From Takakia lepidozioides (lineage: Eukaryota; Streptophyta; Takakiopsida; Takakiales; Takakiaceae), in contig CM060732.1 of NCBI GenBank assembly GCA_030704615.1, forward strand, positions 34,083,053 through 34,143,052: a stretch of 60,000 nucleotides of DNA, in the 5' to 3' direction. This document shows, one piece after another, positions 46,401 through 57,559 of this stretch (its first letter is position 1; every line of letters begins with the position of its first letter). The notes under the pieces were generated by a model. The model ran no database searches and was not told where the DNA came from. It saw nothing but the letters and a program-made list of their open reading frames with translations. The translations under genes and the position numbers were made by a program.

Positions 46401-49400
46401 GAGAGGAATATACAGCGTCCACAGTTGGCCTGAGGGGACTCTGGTGAGAGAAAGAGATGATATCAGTAAGTCTGGTGCCATCTGCTGACAATTTGCATGG
46501 AGGTGAGGGCCACAGGATGTGATAGCGCCTGAATATTTGGAAGAACTGGCACTTTTACAAGACCGCATTGCACCTTTCTCTACTGAGCTGGCCCTTAATA
46601 TAATTGAGCAAGAGCTGGGGGTGCCCGTGGAGCTTCTATTCTCAGAGATATCGCCACAGCCTGTGGCTGCTGCTTCTCTTGGTCAGGTGCCATGTTGATT
46701 TGAAGCTCAGTTTGTGTTGTGTGACTGAAAAATATTGATATGCTATCTGTGTGGTTGTACTATTGTACATTACAGACAGAGCCTGACTTTTCTGTCTCTC
46801 TGTTGAAGTTACTACTAGCATGGTAATAATCTCTGCTACACTTCTGTCAACCAAGACGTGTTCACAGACTACCAAGATAAACACACAGGATTGAGCCTGA
46901 ATTTATTCTGCCGTGTGGATTGGACACTTAGGTATATCAAGCACGGTTACGCCCCAATGGCCAGGCAGTGGCCGTGAAAGTTCAGAGACCTGGGGTCCGT
47001 GCAGCTATGGCACTAGATCTATTTCTTCTTCGCAAACTTGCAGGCTATGTCAAGTCTGTTCTTAGGCTCAACACCGACCTCCAGGTTGCGCTCACTTCCC
47101 ACTTACCTTCACTGTTTTTTTCGCTGCTGGGTTATCCTCCATTGCCTGTACTCTGGCCTTGTAGGATCTGGGTTTAACCCTTAAAATCATTCGGTTGATT
47201 CTCGACAAATGTCTATATTTCTCTGGCACCCTATCCCTGGGTGGGAACAGCACAATTTTAGCTTATCTGGATCAGCATTGGTTACTTTCTGGTGTCTGTG
47301 TTGGTGGAGTTAGACACCCTGACTGCATTGTAATCATCTTGTTGTTTGTGCCTTTACAGAGTGTAGTGGATGAATGGGCTTCAAGCCTCTTCAAGGTATT
47401 TTTCCTTTCTCCCCTCTCATCCTCTTATCTGTTGATATACTTGCATTGGTGTCTTTGTCTGTCCATCTTTTGGTGTGGCCATCCCCTCCATTCGATTAGT
47501 ATCCTGCAGCAGGTTACAGCATTTCTCACACTTGCAAGTGAGTGCTTTGTAAGTTACTTACATGCTCAAATTCCCTGGGACATGCAGGAGATGGACTACC
47601 AGGCAGAGGCTCGTAATGGTATCCGTTTCAGGTAAGTGCATAATAAGTCTAGTACTTCCCTGTATAAATGAAGAGGTTCTCATGTCCTAGCTAAGCTGAG
47701 TTAACTTGTTGATGAGATTTATGGCACACTTTTCAGACGATCTGACACATGCTGCCAATGCCTGTTTTAGGGGGGGAGGCTGGGAGGCATTTGTGGTTGA
47801 ATGTTCTATTCAACAATAGCAAGATTGTTTGTGGGATGCAGAAAGTCGTTTGGGAGTTTACCAGATGTTGTGATACCTGAGATGTTTTCTGAGCTCACCA
47901 GTCGACGAGTTCTAGTAATGGAATGGGTGGAGGTGCACTCCTCTCTCTCTCCTGTCCTACATGCTAAATTGGAGGCAGTTCTTTGTACTCTTTAGAGACT
48001 CCAGTCGGACAGGAGCCTTCAGGTTGGAGGACCCGAAGTGTCTGGTAGCTTAGTGACATTTGCACTTCATCTTCAAGAAATGCTACTGTATTTTGATGTG
48101 GGTTTCTTGTTGCTTTGGTTTGTCCAATGGACCCTCAGGTTCCCCTGTGGACATTGTCAAATTTCTTTCTGTCTTCCTTCTTGGACGCTATGAAATCCCA
48201 TTTAGTTTCCTCCTAGCCAATGTCTGCATGGATTGGTCAATGTGTACTTTGTCACCCAAACCCCAGTTTGGCATGGATAAATTTATTGACATCACAAATA
48301 AACTACATAGAACATCATTCCTGTGCCTCATGAGATTAGAGGGAAATACTACTTTCATTTTGGAGGCTAGTGCTCTTCCCTGGCAGAAGAATTCACTTAT
48401 GCAGACCGGAGATGCTTGGCAGCTTAGCTTCATGAGGTGCTCTGTCTGAGTAATGATTTAGGCCTCGTTTCCCTCCACTTTGTTTGTTTGTTGTTTGTGC
48501 TTGTCCCCATTTCTACCAAGAGACATTCTTAGTTCTCTGTGATGATAGAATCTTGCGGCCTAATTACTTCTCTGCACCTTTATCTCCCTCTCTTCTGAGG
48601 GCATTGGAGCGATTCAGGGTGGGCTTCGAAACTTCTTCTTTTACTGCCCTCTTTACTATGAGATCCATCGGAGATTCCACTGTCTTTCGAGAATCAGAAA
48701 TACTTGGCAGCTTATCTGCACAAAGCTTTGACCCTTAGGCAATCCCTTGAGCAGTAGTTGCCTTTGGGCTGCTTCTGGCTTTTTGTCTTTCTTGCTTTCC
48801 TTTGTCCCATAAGCTCTTTGAGCTTTCTGTGGACTTTATAAAGTTCCATTTCATTTCATTTCATTTCTGTTTTCCTCCGTAAGGCCTGATGTGGATGTAA
48901 TAAATTTGTTTCTTCATCTTCTTCTCAAACACATTTATGCATGCTGGACACTTCAAAGTCATGCAGGCAGCTTTCATGTACTCTTATGTAACTCATATAT
49001 ATCTTGCAAGGTAGGTGAAATTGTTGCAGAGGTACAGCATCCAACAGATGGCCCACTGAATAGGGCACAAGGCCGCCTTACAATTCGTTTTGGGTTCAAC
49101 GCCACATAAGTGTATGTTGGATGTCATAAACAATAAGAGCCCACCCCTGAAAGGGGGCAGTACCCCGCAAGGGAAGAGGCTCTTGTCTACGCTAACTTCG
49201 GTTGGCGTCGTCTCTCTTTCTCTGCAGAGGTACTGGACTTGTTGAATGCTCATAGTGACTTGAAATGTATCTGTTTGCAGGGACAACGGTTGTCAGAGGT
49301 CAGCGATATCCGCCTTGTTGAGGTAAGGCGTACAAGAAACCATTTCCTAGAATCATAGAATACTGAACCATCCTCTATGGCAATCTTTGTTTTGGCGACC

Positions 49401-52400
49401 AGTGGATCAATTCCAACTCATGTGATGTCGACCAAGTCAATGTTGTTGCATCATGTGGTGCTGTGTATTTTAGTATGAGTCATGGTCGGAACCTCCTGTC
49501 TCACAGTTTTCAATGTCTTGTGCGTGCAGGTGGGAGTGTACTGCTCCCTGTCCCAGTTGTTAGATACTGGATTTTACCATGCTGATCCTCATCCTGGCAA
49601 CTTGTTGCGAACCCCTGAGGGCAAGCTGGCTTATTTAGGTAGAGGGCAGTTCATTGTCTTCTGTGATCCAGAAGGAACATACTATGCAAAGGAATTACAA
49701 TGCACAAATCAGTCATTTGCTTGTAATCTATTTGTTTGATACATCAACTACTGGTTTTCCTCTATTTTGACTGTCGGAGTGGTGTTTCATAGAGTGACAC
49801 AAGATTGTTACATGTACAGATTTTGGAATGATGGGTGAAATCAAACAGAATCTGCGAGATGGTTTGATTGAGGCATCTTTGCACCTTGTCAACCGGGAGT
49901 TCGATGCACTTGCTGGAGACTTCGTCACTCTTGGGTATTAATCTCTCTCACACCATCTTTGGCTTCAACCTTCAGCTTTGAGGACCAGATATGCTTGGCA
50001 GCTTACCTGCATGGGGCACTTTGTCTTGAGGTGACGTTTAGAGTTTATTGATGTGCTTTCTTGTTGGTCTACTTTCTTTCTCTCTGTCTCTCTGCTTGGG
50101 CAAATCAAGTCTTATGAGTACATTCTCTCTGCTTGGGCCTTTTGTGGACATTCATAAATTTCTTTTCTTTGGATCCGTGGAAGATTCAATTGGCTATTTC
50201 GTGATACCCAATCTCTCATGGACGTCTTTCACTGCGAGGATCAGAAATGCTTGGCAGCTTACCTGCACGAAACTTTGACTCTTGGACAATCCCTTGGGCA
50301 AGTAGTTGCTTTTGGGCTGCTTGTGTAGGGCCCCTGTCTCTTGTTTCTTTCTTTCTCTGGATTTTTCTCCTCTCTCTTGTTTTTTTCCATTTTGTCCCAT
50401 AAGCTCTTTGAGCTTTCCGTGGACCTTATAAAGTACCATTTCATTTCATTTCCTTTCTCGTGTCCCATAAGTTCTTTGAGCTTCCCATGGACGTTATAAA
50501 GAACCATTTCATTTCATTTCATTTGTTCTTTGGAGTAGTTCTTGGTTTGTTTACCTGTGCCATGGACCCTCTGTGGATTTAGAGTTATATTTCTTTCTCA
50601 TGTGTGTCCTCCAGGCCTTCCTTCTCACTTACCCTGTATTTTCTTCGATAGTTTACTCAAGTTTGAGGTTGTGGAGTTCTAATTCTCATACGTAGTCAAA
50701 TTTGTGCATCCACTTATTATGCAAGGGTTCTCCAGGTTTCTACCTCCAACCTCAGAAATGGGCGCTTTGTCTCAGGCCCTCACAGGTGTGACTTTGCTTT
50801 CCCCTTGCTTCAGCTGTTGTAATCTGGGTTGCTTCGGTAGTCTGCAAGTATGTATGCAATGTGGTGCATGATCAGCTCCTAAAGTGGCTAAATAGTTGGG
50901 GTTTTCTATAAGACAAGAAAGAATCGAGAAACTTTACTGTCCACTGTAGATCCAAAGGGTCCAAGGAACCAGAAGAAATGGCAACTGATATTGTAAGGAA
51001 ACTGTATTATATGCCATGTTTGCTGTAGCATTGACAGTGCAGCTTGTCAGTGCTGTAAAAACACTTTTGAGACCTGTATTAACTTCTTGATTTTTCATAT
51101 ATATCTGCAGCCCACTGACAGTGGGGCTTCTATTCTGGCTTCGTGTGGATGATCTTGTGCGGCATATGACTAGTGTGTAAACTGGTGTATGGGAATGACG
51201 CAGGGGTATTCCAGGAGGCTGTAAGCAAGGGTGTCCGAAACATCAGCTTTGGAGATCTATCTGGGAAACTAGCTGTAACCATGTGTGTCATGCCATTTCC
51301 CTTCTTTCTTCTACATAGATCTGGAATTCTTTTGATTTGGAAGTGTCAGTCTTTTGAGCTGCTGACTTATGTTCTGATGGGAGTGGCTGCTCAAGAGGGT
51401 AGTTAAAGCGATTATTCCAAAAATTGGTAGTCTGTATTGTTTTATCTATTCCAAGCTTTGGAGGAGGGGAGTATTACTTCAGAAAGGAAGTGTGCAGGTC
51501 ATCTCATTTTGGGGGATAGCAGTCACCTATTCCTGGTTGTGAGTATTTGTAAGTGAAGTATAACACATGGTTGTCCTTGTGTTTTCTGCAGGTACCAATT
51601 CAAGTTTAGGATACCTTCATACTTTTCCCTTGTAATTCGGAGGTAAGTCTTATTTTTTCAAGTCTTCCGGTGTCACGTAAGTCACTAGCATGTTCTCATC
51701 TTGTTCTGACATGGTAAGCTGCAATGATGGCTAACTAATTTTGTGTGATGTGTCAGGGCACTTAAGTAAACTTTGGTCAGAACCCTATCCCATGCTTTAC
51801 TCTTTATCTCACATATGCAATCTCCACTGGTTATGTTCCTATCATGGAGAACCTTATGAGAATATGCTATGCCTCTGAGAGAGCCTTTACCTCAACTGGT
51901 TACTGGCTTTTGGGTGGAAATTTGCACAGTTTGACGGTGCTGGAAGGCATTGCACTCAGCAGTGATCCAAATTACAAAGTGTTGAGTAGTTCTTATCCGT
52001 GGATTGCAAGGAAAGTACTCACCGATAAGTCTCCAAAACTCCAATCTACACTACGCGAGCTTTTGTACAAAGTACTTTCTTAACTTTCAGATCGTCTAGC
52101 AAATCTAATTTGTTCTAGATGAGAGTTTGATGGGATACTTGTCAAAGCTTGGAGAAGCTTTTGCTCTGGGGCAGTGCTAGTCTCTTTGTAGGCACACTTT
52201 GTAGTGCTAGGGAGAAAGAAGAGAGGGAGTATGTGCATGCCAATCTGCTGTCAGGATTGTCAGTAAGGCACCACTGGTGCTTTGATGTGACACTGGCTGT
52301 CTTCTGGATTTCTGTTGTGTGTTTGACAGGATGGGTCTTTCAGGATTGACCGTTTGGAGTCGTTGATAACTGAGGTAAGTTCTTCCCATTCTGCAATTCT

Positions 52401-55015
52401 ACCAAAGATTGATACAACCACAAATGTTTCACACCTGTCTTCTGCTGAAAATAGACTATGTGGTGGAGTAGGGGGATTTTGCAGCTGGATTACCAGCTCC
52501 TCATTGTTTTCTCCAAATTTCCATACAAGTTGACTCTGAGAGTGAGTTTCTGCAGTCAATGAGATCAGCAATTGAGGATCCTGGAGTAAGTCAGGCATTG
52601 ACGACAGAGGAGGTTACCAGGAATCTCGTAAAGCGGACTCTGATATTCACACTTACCGAGCAGGTACTTCAGAGGTCTTTAGCGACTGGCAGATGGGATA
52701 CTCTGCAGCATGCGGAATGCCTTTGTCCTGTGTGTGCTGGATAAACCAGGCTTGAGACTGAAGAACATTTCTTCTTTCATTGTTTTCTCTAATACAAAAT
52801 CTGGGGCTGCTAGTAATCTGAGATGGCCAATTCCTTGCAGAGGTATTCATTACGAGGATCAGAGATGCCTTGTGGCTGTACATGAGGGTCTCCACCTTAG
52901 AGAAACACACGAATTGTAGTCTTCTGGTTGTTTGGTTGTGGGGGCCCCATTCTTTCTCTTTCCCTAAGCTCATTGAGCTTTCCGCGGACGTTATAAAGTT
53001 CCATTTCATTTCATTTCATTGCACTTCATTTCTTTCTTTAGACTGTCCCCATCTTCATGAAATTTTTGGTGTCTTTGATTTCTGTTGATCTTCAGTGTCC
53101 CGTAGGCCCTCTGGTCCCCTTTTGACCGTGTAAAATTCTGGTTTCTCTAGCTCCTGGAAATCTCTTTGGAACCTTTTTCTGACCTCAAAGACCCTTACAA
53201 ATTTCTTCATCTGCCCATACTCGTCCCATGGGTCCTCGTGGATATTTTTAAGTTTCTTTCTTTCTTCTTTCTTGTTTTTCCCTTTTGTCCCATAAGCTCT
53301 TTGAGCCATTTCATATCCTTTCTTCTTGTCTCTGTGATGTTTAGAATCCCCAAGAAGGTATGCATCTTAGGACATGTTAAGAGTGATAAGAAAGTTCTCT
53401 TTGTCCTAACGATTTGAAGTTGGGGATGCATGTCATGGAAGGGTGATTTTGTGCGGGAGTTGCTGCTGGATGAGGTGGCCAAGGTACAGTGAAGCTTCCC
53501 TTTTTCTGTTCATTTTTCTTCTCTCCAATGTGGATAGAGGAAGTCTGGCCTTTGGGTGAATTTCAAAACCTGTTGTTTACTAGTTCTGCCATGTGAATGT
53601 AGGTTGTACACGTGTCTAGGCATTTTTCTTATTTGGGACATTCCATTAGAGCTATTTGGTATCCAAAGGAGTCTTGGAAAGACCCTCAACATTTGAGAAG
53701 ACAGACTTCTGCATCGAAACCAGCCAAGTGGATAAGTGAACACCGAACACCCCCTGTTTACGGGAAGGGCTACTCAATGTGTATGGGAATCAAATCGCTT
53801 GCCTGCAGGGAATGGATGCAGTGAACCGGGCCATTTTTGATGCTGCAGCCCATGGGCTAAGGTCAAGGTTGCCATTGGCTCTCCCACCACTAGCTCAGCT
53901 CACAGAGGATGAGGACATCAAGCACCTTAATAACCTGCGGCAGCTTACGTCATTGTTATCTGAAACACCAATGGGTGTCACGACCGTGATGCAGGTAGAG
54001 CATCCATTGAATAAGGAATGTAATGTGCTAGGTGCAGACAGATCCAAAGCGAGGAGTAAGGTCCTCCATATAGTATTCCCCTCTACAGACTAGCAGAGTA
54101 GGGATATCTACTTACTGTCTGATGCTAATCAGGGGGATATTTCTTGCATCCAAAGTTTCAAGAGCTTAAGTGCCCTGCTTCCTACATCTGTTAAGTGCTA
54201 CACAATGTGCACTATGATCCTGATTGTGTAACTACAAATCCATCACTCCCAACATGAGAGACACACAAAAGATTGATGTTAGTGGGTATTCCAGGTCAGC
54301 AGCAACTCACAAACAGAGATCATTACTGTCAGTGACAGAGAAGTGGCCCTAACATGGGATGAGGTCTCGCTCCTTTTTCAACGGTTGAGCTCTTTGTTAC
54401 AGTATTTACCATTGCTCTCTGTTGTTCCTGAGGTGCGTATCCTGGCAAGGGCTTCAACATTAGTTGAATACATCCATTCTCACCGGATGGTCTTTTTGGG
54501 CTCATGATTTTCCTAAGGGGACAATGAGAATCAGGGGTCTCCTGTATGTCAATGCTTGGTGCTGAGGGTTCTAGCTTTGAAACTCTCATGGTCCATACTT
54601 CTGTGATTTCTTGACGTGGCATTAGAGTTCTGAATCATGAGGATGTTATTCATAGAGAAGCTAAGAGTTGTGATAACAATGAATTCAACTGATGTAGGTT
54701 GAGGTTGTCAACCCATGCATGTCAGCACTAATGGTAATCAGGCAGCGCTAGGAGTACATCTGATCCTCCAATAATCACTGTGAGTGTTGACTGTCAAATT
54801 CCTCTGAAAGTTGATGCAAATACTAGTTTGGTGTGTCATTGTTGATGCAGCTTCCACTTTCGGCCCAGCAGCAGGCAGTCTTACTTCCTGCAGAGATTGC
54901 CGGCAGGCTTGCATCACGTGTCCTCGCCCGCACTTTGCGTAGCACCATTTCCTCTGCCAGCCGATTTAGCACTGTGAAGGCAAATACAAAACCATTTGCT
55001 CCACGTGTGCCCTGA
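43404..55015 (+). CDS. ABC1K-family atypical kinase, plastid type, 21 exons
   Basis: Exons: 43404-43841, 44917-44961, 45388-45426, 46516-46686, 46932-47084, 47360-47395, 47588-47631, 47842-47932, 49281-49322, 49530-49638, 49820-49934, 50736-50785, 51204-51282, 51592-51642, 51930-52071, 52330-52374, 52556-52663, 53442-53483, 53809-53994, 54295-54432, 54851-55015. Phases agree and give 762 residues. ABC1 (UbiB/ADCK) kinases act in quinone and prenyl-lipid metabolism, in plants often at plastoglobules. Visible are the Ala-rich loop AAASLGQ (225-231), the VAVK lysine at 247, HADPHPGN with Asp372 and Asn377, and DFG at 390-392. The family KxGQ signature reads KIAQ (165-168). The block GVRNISFGDLSGKL and the C-terminal extension resemble the ABC1K1/ABC1K3 plastid group. 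I do not assign a paralogue. The first ~60 residues are basic and Ser-rich, compatible with a transit peptide. Introns carry several LINE 3' ends. Confidence 0.5.
45576..45610 (-). mobile_element. 35-bp LINE (family A) micro-insertion in ABC1K intron 3
   Basis: CTGTACTCATAAGACATTTG... matches the inverted LINE 3' end with a small deletion. An 8-bp GCCCCAAG flanks it at 45568-45575 and 45611-45618. The short duplication makes this the weakest of the set. Confidence 0.5.
48350..48875 (+). mobile_element. LINE family B 3'-end fragments with ATTTC tail in ABC1K intron 8
   Basis: Two related 3' segments occur: GGAGATGCTTGGCAGCTTAG near 48410, and a longer one from about 48690 ending CCCATAAGCTCTTTGAGCTT...ATAAAGTTCC and then repeats of ATTTC. 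The coding remnant reads like CLAAYL...LTLxQSL. It lies in an intron in the sense direction. Confidence 0.5.
49032..49240 (+). mobile_element. tRNA-like SINE in ABC1K intron 8
   Basis: GATGGCCCACTGAATAGGGC resembles a pol III A box, and GGGTTCAACGCC a B box about 45 bp on. The head is shared with 56541-56640. The 3' boundary is uncertain and may run close to the exon 9 acceptor. Confidence 0.5.
50102..50123 (+). mobile_element. 22-bp LINE (family A) micro-insertion in ABC1K intron 11
   Basis: AAATCAAGTCTTATGAGTAC plus AT is flanked by a perfect 15-bp duplication TCTCTCTGCTTGGGC (50087-50101 and 50124-50138). The last 15 bases of the insert match the LINE 3' terminus. Confidence 0.5.
50195..50530 (+). 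mobile_element. LINE family B 3'-end fragments, two tandem tails, in ABC1K intron 11
   Basis: The first copy (about 50195-50450) contains GGATCAGAAATGCTTGGCAG, then CCCATAAGCTCTTTGAGCTT and an ATTTC tail. A second short copy with its own tail follows at about 50460-50530. A partial body also lies at 49980-50035. Confidence 0.5.
52700..53030 (+). mobile_element. LINE family B fragment with zinc-knuckle remnant in ABC1K intron 17
   Basis: A zf-RVT-like remnant, CPVCAG...ETEEHFFFHC (about 52725-52785, with a stop), is followed by the same 3' body as the other copies and a tail of ATTTC repeats at 53000-53030. A related piece without the full tail follows at about 53220-53320. The zinc knuckle shows that family B is an autonomous-type LINE, not just a SINE. 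Confidence 0.5.
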
Positions 55016-55606
55016 GTCTATGCAGGTTATGGTGAATAGAATTCAAAGTTCTAATATCTCAAAATGTGACTGAGATGTACTGTGTGTTCATCTATCCAAC
55101 AGTATAGATGTACTATCTATGTCGGAGTTCATGACTGCAGACATGCGTTCATAGATACACACATTTCCATGCTAGTGCAAGATTGTCATTGCTTTTGTCA
55201 GACTAGACTCACCAGGTCTAGTCTGATGTCGCTGAAACCATTGAAATTCTTTGTCATATCATCACTTTCAGTTTTACAAATCTGAACTACGCTTCACCAC
55301 AGTATTGTTGCCTGGCTTTGTTGCAGAGTGACAATGGAGCTGTTTAGTCCAATTCAAGGGAATACCTTTGTTAGCTCAATCATACAGATGATTCCCATAC
55401 CTCAATGTACAATATTTCTTCTGAGAAAACTGCAAGGTATGGTGGGGGCTGCCATATGTCACAGCAATGTCGCCACCTGGTGTGAATGCAATGACCTTGG
55501 AACAAGCGACATGTATTGGTGAGTTTTTTTCTGCCATGTGATCTTATCTGCCATTCTGTGCTCACATGCAATTGCAGGGATGGGCAGAGGAAAGAAAAGT
55601 CTGCCA

Positions 55607-55633
55607 GGGGGGTGGGGTGGGGTGGGGTGGGGG
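55607..55633 (+). other. Potential G-quadruplex tract
   Basis: Five G runs of 6, 4, 4, 4 and 5 bases are separated by single T bases. This matches the strongest class of intramolecular quadruplex motif (one-base loops). It lies about 0.6 kb past the kinase stop codon, so it could affect 3'-end formation or replication. Confidence 0.5.
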
Positions 55634-56540
55634 TGTGGTGTTTTGACAAAGTCCATTATCGCCTATTATAAAGTTTCTCTACAGCTTCCCTGAGTAATGA
55701 CTTCAAAATACTTTGCATCCTTGTCTGGATTTTCGTTCAAAGTTACCTCTATAATTGCAGATAACCTGAAACCTCTTCACCCTGTTTCTCAGCTCGTTGT
55801 AATCAAGATATTTCACATTCGATCATGGGAATACTCTCCTTTATGTGGAAAACCAGGCAAATGTGGCTTTTGGCTGCACAGGCTGAACGGCAAAAATGTT
55901 CTAAATTCAGGATCTGACTGGCACATATGAGAGTTCATGATGATATTTCACATTGTTTGATAGAAACATTCTTCACATGCTTTTACAGCTCAACATTTGT
56001 CCCTGACATCTACCCAAAGGACTACACAGTGAGCATCATTCTGAACTGATACAATGCTAGACCCAGTGAGCCATACCTGACCCTGTAGCCAGGTGTTACA
56101 CACCTTCACCAGAGTAGTTGTCCTGTCATATTTCTTTGGACATAAAATGGCATTGAATCGTTCCTTGCTTGTATCACACTAAATTCAATGACTATGATAA
56201 AGATGCTGAAATTTGTGTTTTGCATGTTTTCTACAGAAGAAGCAGTCATAGCAATAACATCAAAGAGCCACACCTCAAAGAGCCAATGTTTAGGTTGGTT
56301 GTTTACATAGATAGGCTTTGTATTTTGATGTACTGTGTATGAGAAAGAAGACTCAAGACAGTGGTCTACTAAGGAGTCATTGATGCAGTCATGATCATGG
56401 AAGGATTATCTCATCTGTGAGTGGATTGTGGTAGGCTTTCTAGGAGCCCTTGTCTATTGTAGTACAAGTATAAGCAGAAATATGTAGTAATCATCTGTGA
56501 TGTGTGCAGGTGGAAATGAGTAGAATATATAACAAGCAAT

Positions 56541-56640
56541 ATCCAACGGATGGCCCAGTGGTTAGGGCACAAGGCTGCGTTACACGTGGTCGGGACTTTT
56601 GAGTCCTTAGGCGAGGGTTGGCAACTGCGTTGCTCCGGTT
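56541..56640 (+). mobile_element. tRNA-like SINE head
   Basis: GATGGCCCAGTGGTTAGGGC is an A-box-like start shared with the SINE at 49032. A B-box-like segment (GGGACTTTTGAGTCC) follows. It is not a functional tRNA gene because no cloverleaf can be closed. Confidence 0.5.
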
Positions 56641-57559
56641 ATGGCCATTAGAAGGTGTCCACTTTCCAAATGGAAGGCAATAGTCTTTCAGGGGTGTGCA
56701 GTCTTCGGCAGGAGCTTTCCCCTATATAAAAAGCTTTAGAAGTACCAGCCCGAACAGGAGTCTGAATTTGCCAATGGACCCACTTGATTGATCGAGTTAT
56801 GCACATTATGCATATGATTGAAAGAATAATTCTACTCTGGGTCTTCCAAATCTTCACGTTTCGTCCTTAATTGAAGTACTCACAAGACATCTGCTCCACT
56901 TCTGAATCCCCGCAACCCCCCCAGCCAGATTGTTATGGCTCTGCATCTGCGAAGAGCACTCGACCCATGTTTCAGTTACTACTTTTTTGCAGATGTAAAT
57001 GCAAGCTAGCCAAGCTACACACATGATAGTCACCCACATAGCACACTTGCCTAGTGTGTTCTTTCTTTTATACTCTCACGACGTGGGTGGCACTCAAAAC
57101 ATGGGTGCACTCAAAACATGCTGTTTGCTGCATCACTCACGGCCAGGTTAACATCTCACATATTGCACCCAGGAAATGCTGTAGAATGGAGCTTTTATAT
57201 GTTACAAAATGGTCAGAGGGGAAATTGGCACTCACTTCAGTCCTCGCCCTCCTGCAAACAACACGAGAGATGCAACTGCTATAAGCTCACTATACAGTTT
57301 GTAAACTCAATTGCGATGCTTCCGTGAGACCGGACTGATTTATTAGGTGATGTAGCCTCATGTTGTGTACGTGTTGTCTCCAAATCCACCTAAGGTACAT
57401 TCAGATCTCGTCCGAATTACAAGATGCTATCTCCTAGTTCATAAAAGCGTCAGCAGAGCGTTTCGGACAGAGAAGGGATAGGAAGGGGGACCTGTTCTTA
57501 ACCCCAAACCCTAAACCCTGCTTGTATCCTGAAAATTGCAAGTACATCAACCATCTGCA

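Larger units (their letters stand above)
55016..57559. other. Intergenic region with G-rich tract and SINE head
   Basis: There is no supportable gene in 2.5 kb. It contains the G-tract at 55607-55633 and a tRNA-like SINE head at 56541-56640. Short ORFs on both strands show no recognisable domains. Confidence 0.5.

Noticed and set aside
50194-50507. Minus-strand frames starting MVLYKVHGKLKEL and MVLYNVHGKLKEL
   Set aside because: They are the antisense of the LINE family B 3' end, which recurs elsewhere, and are not genes.
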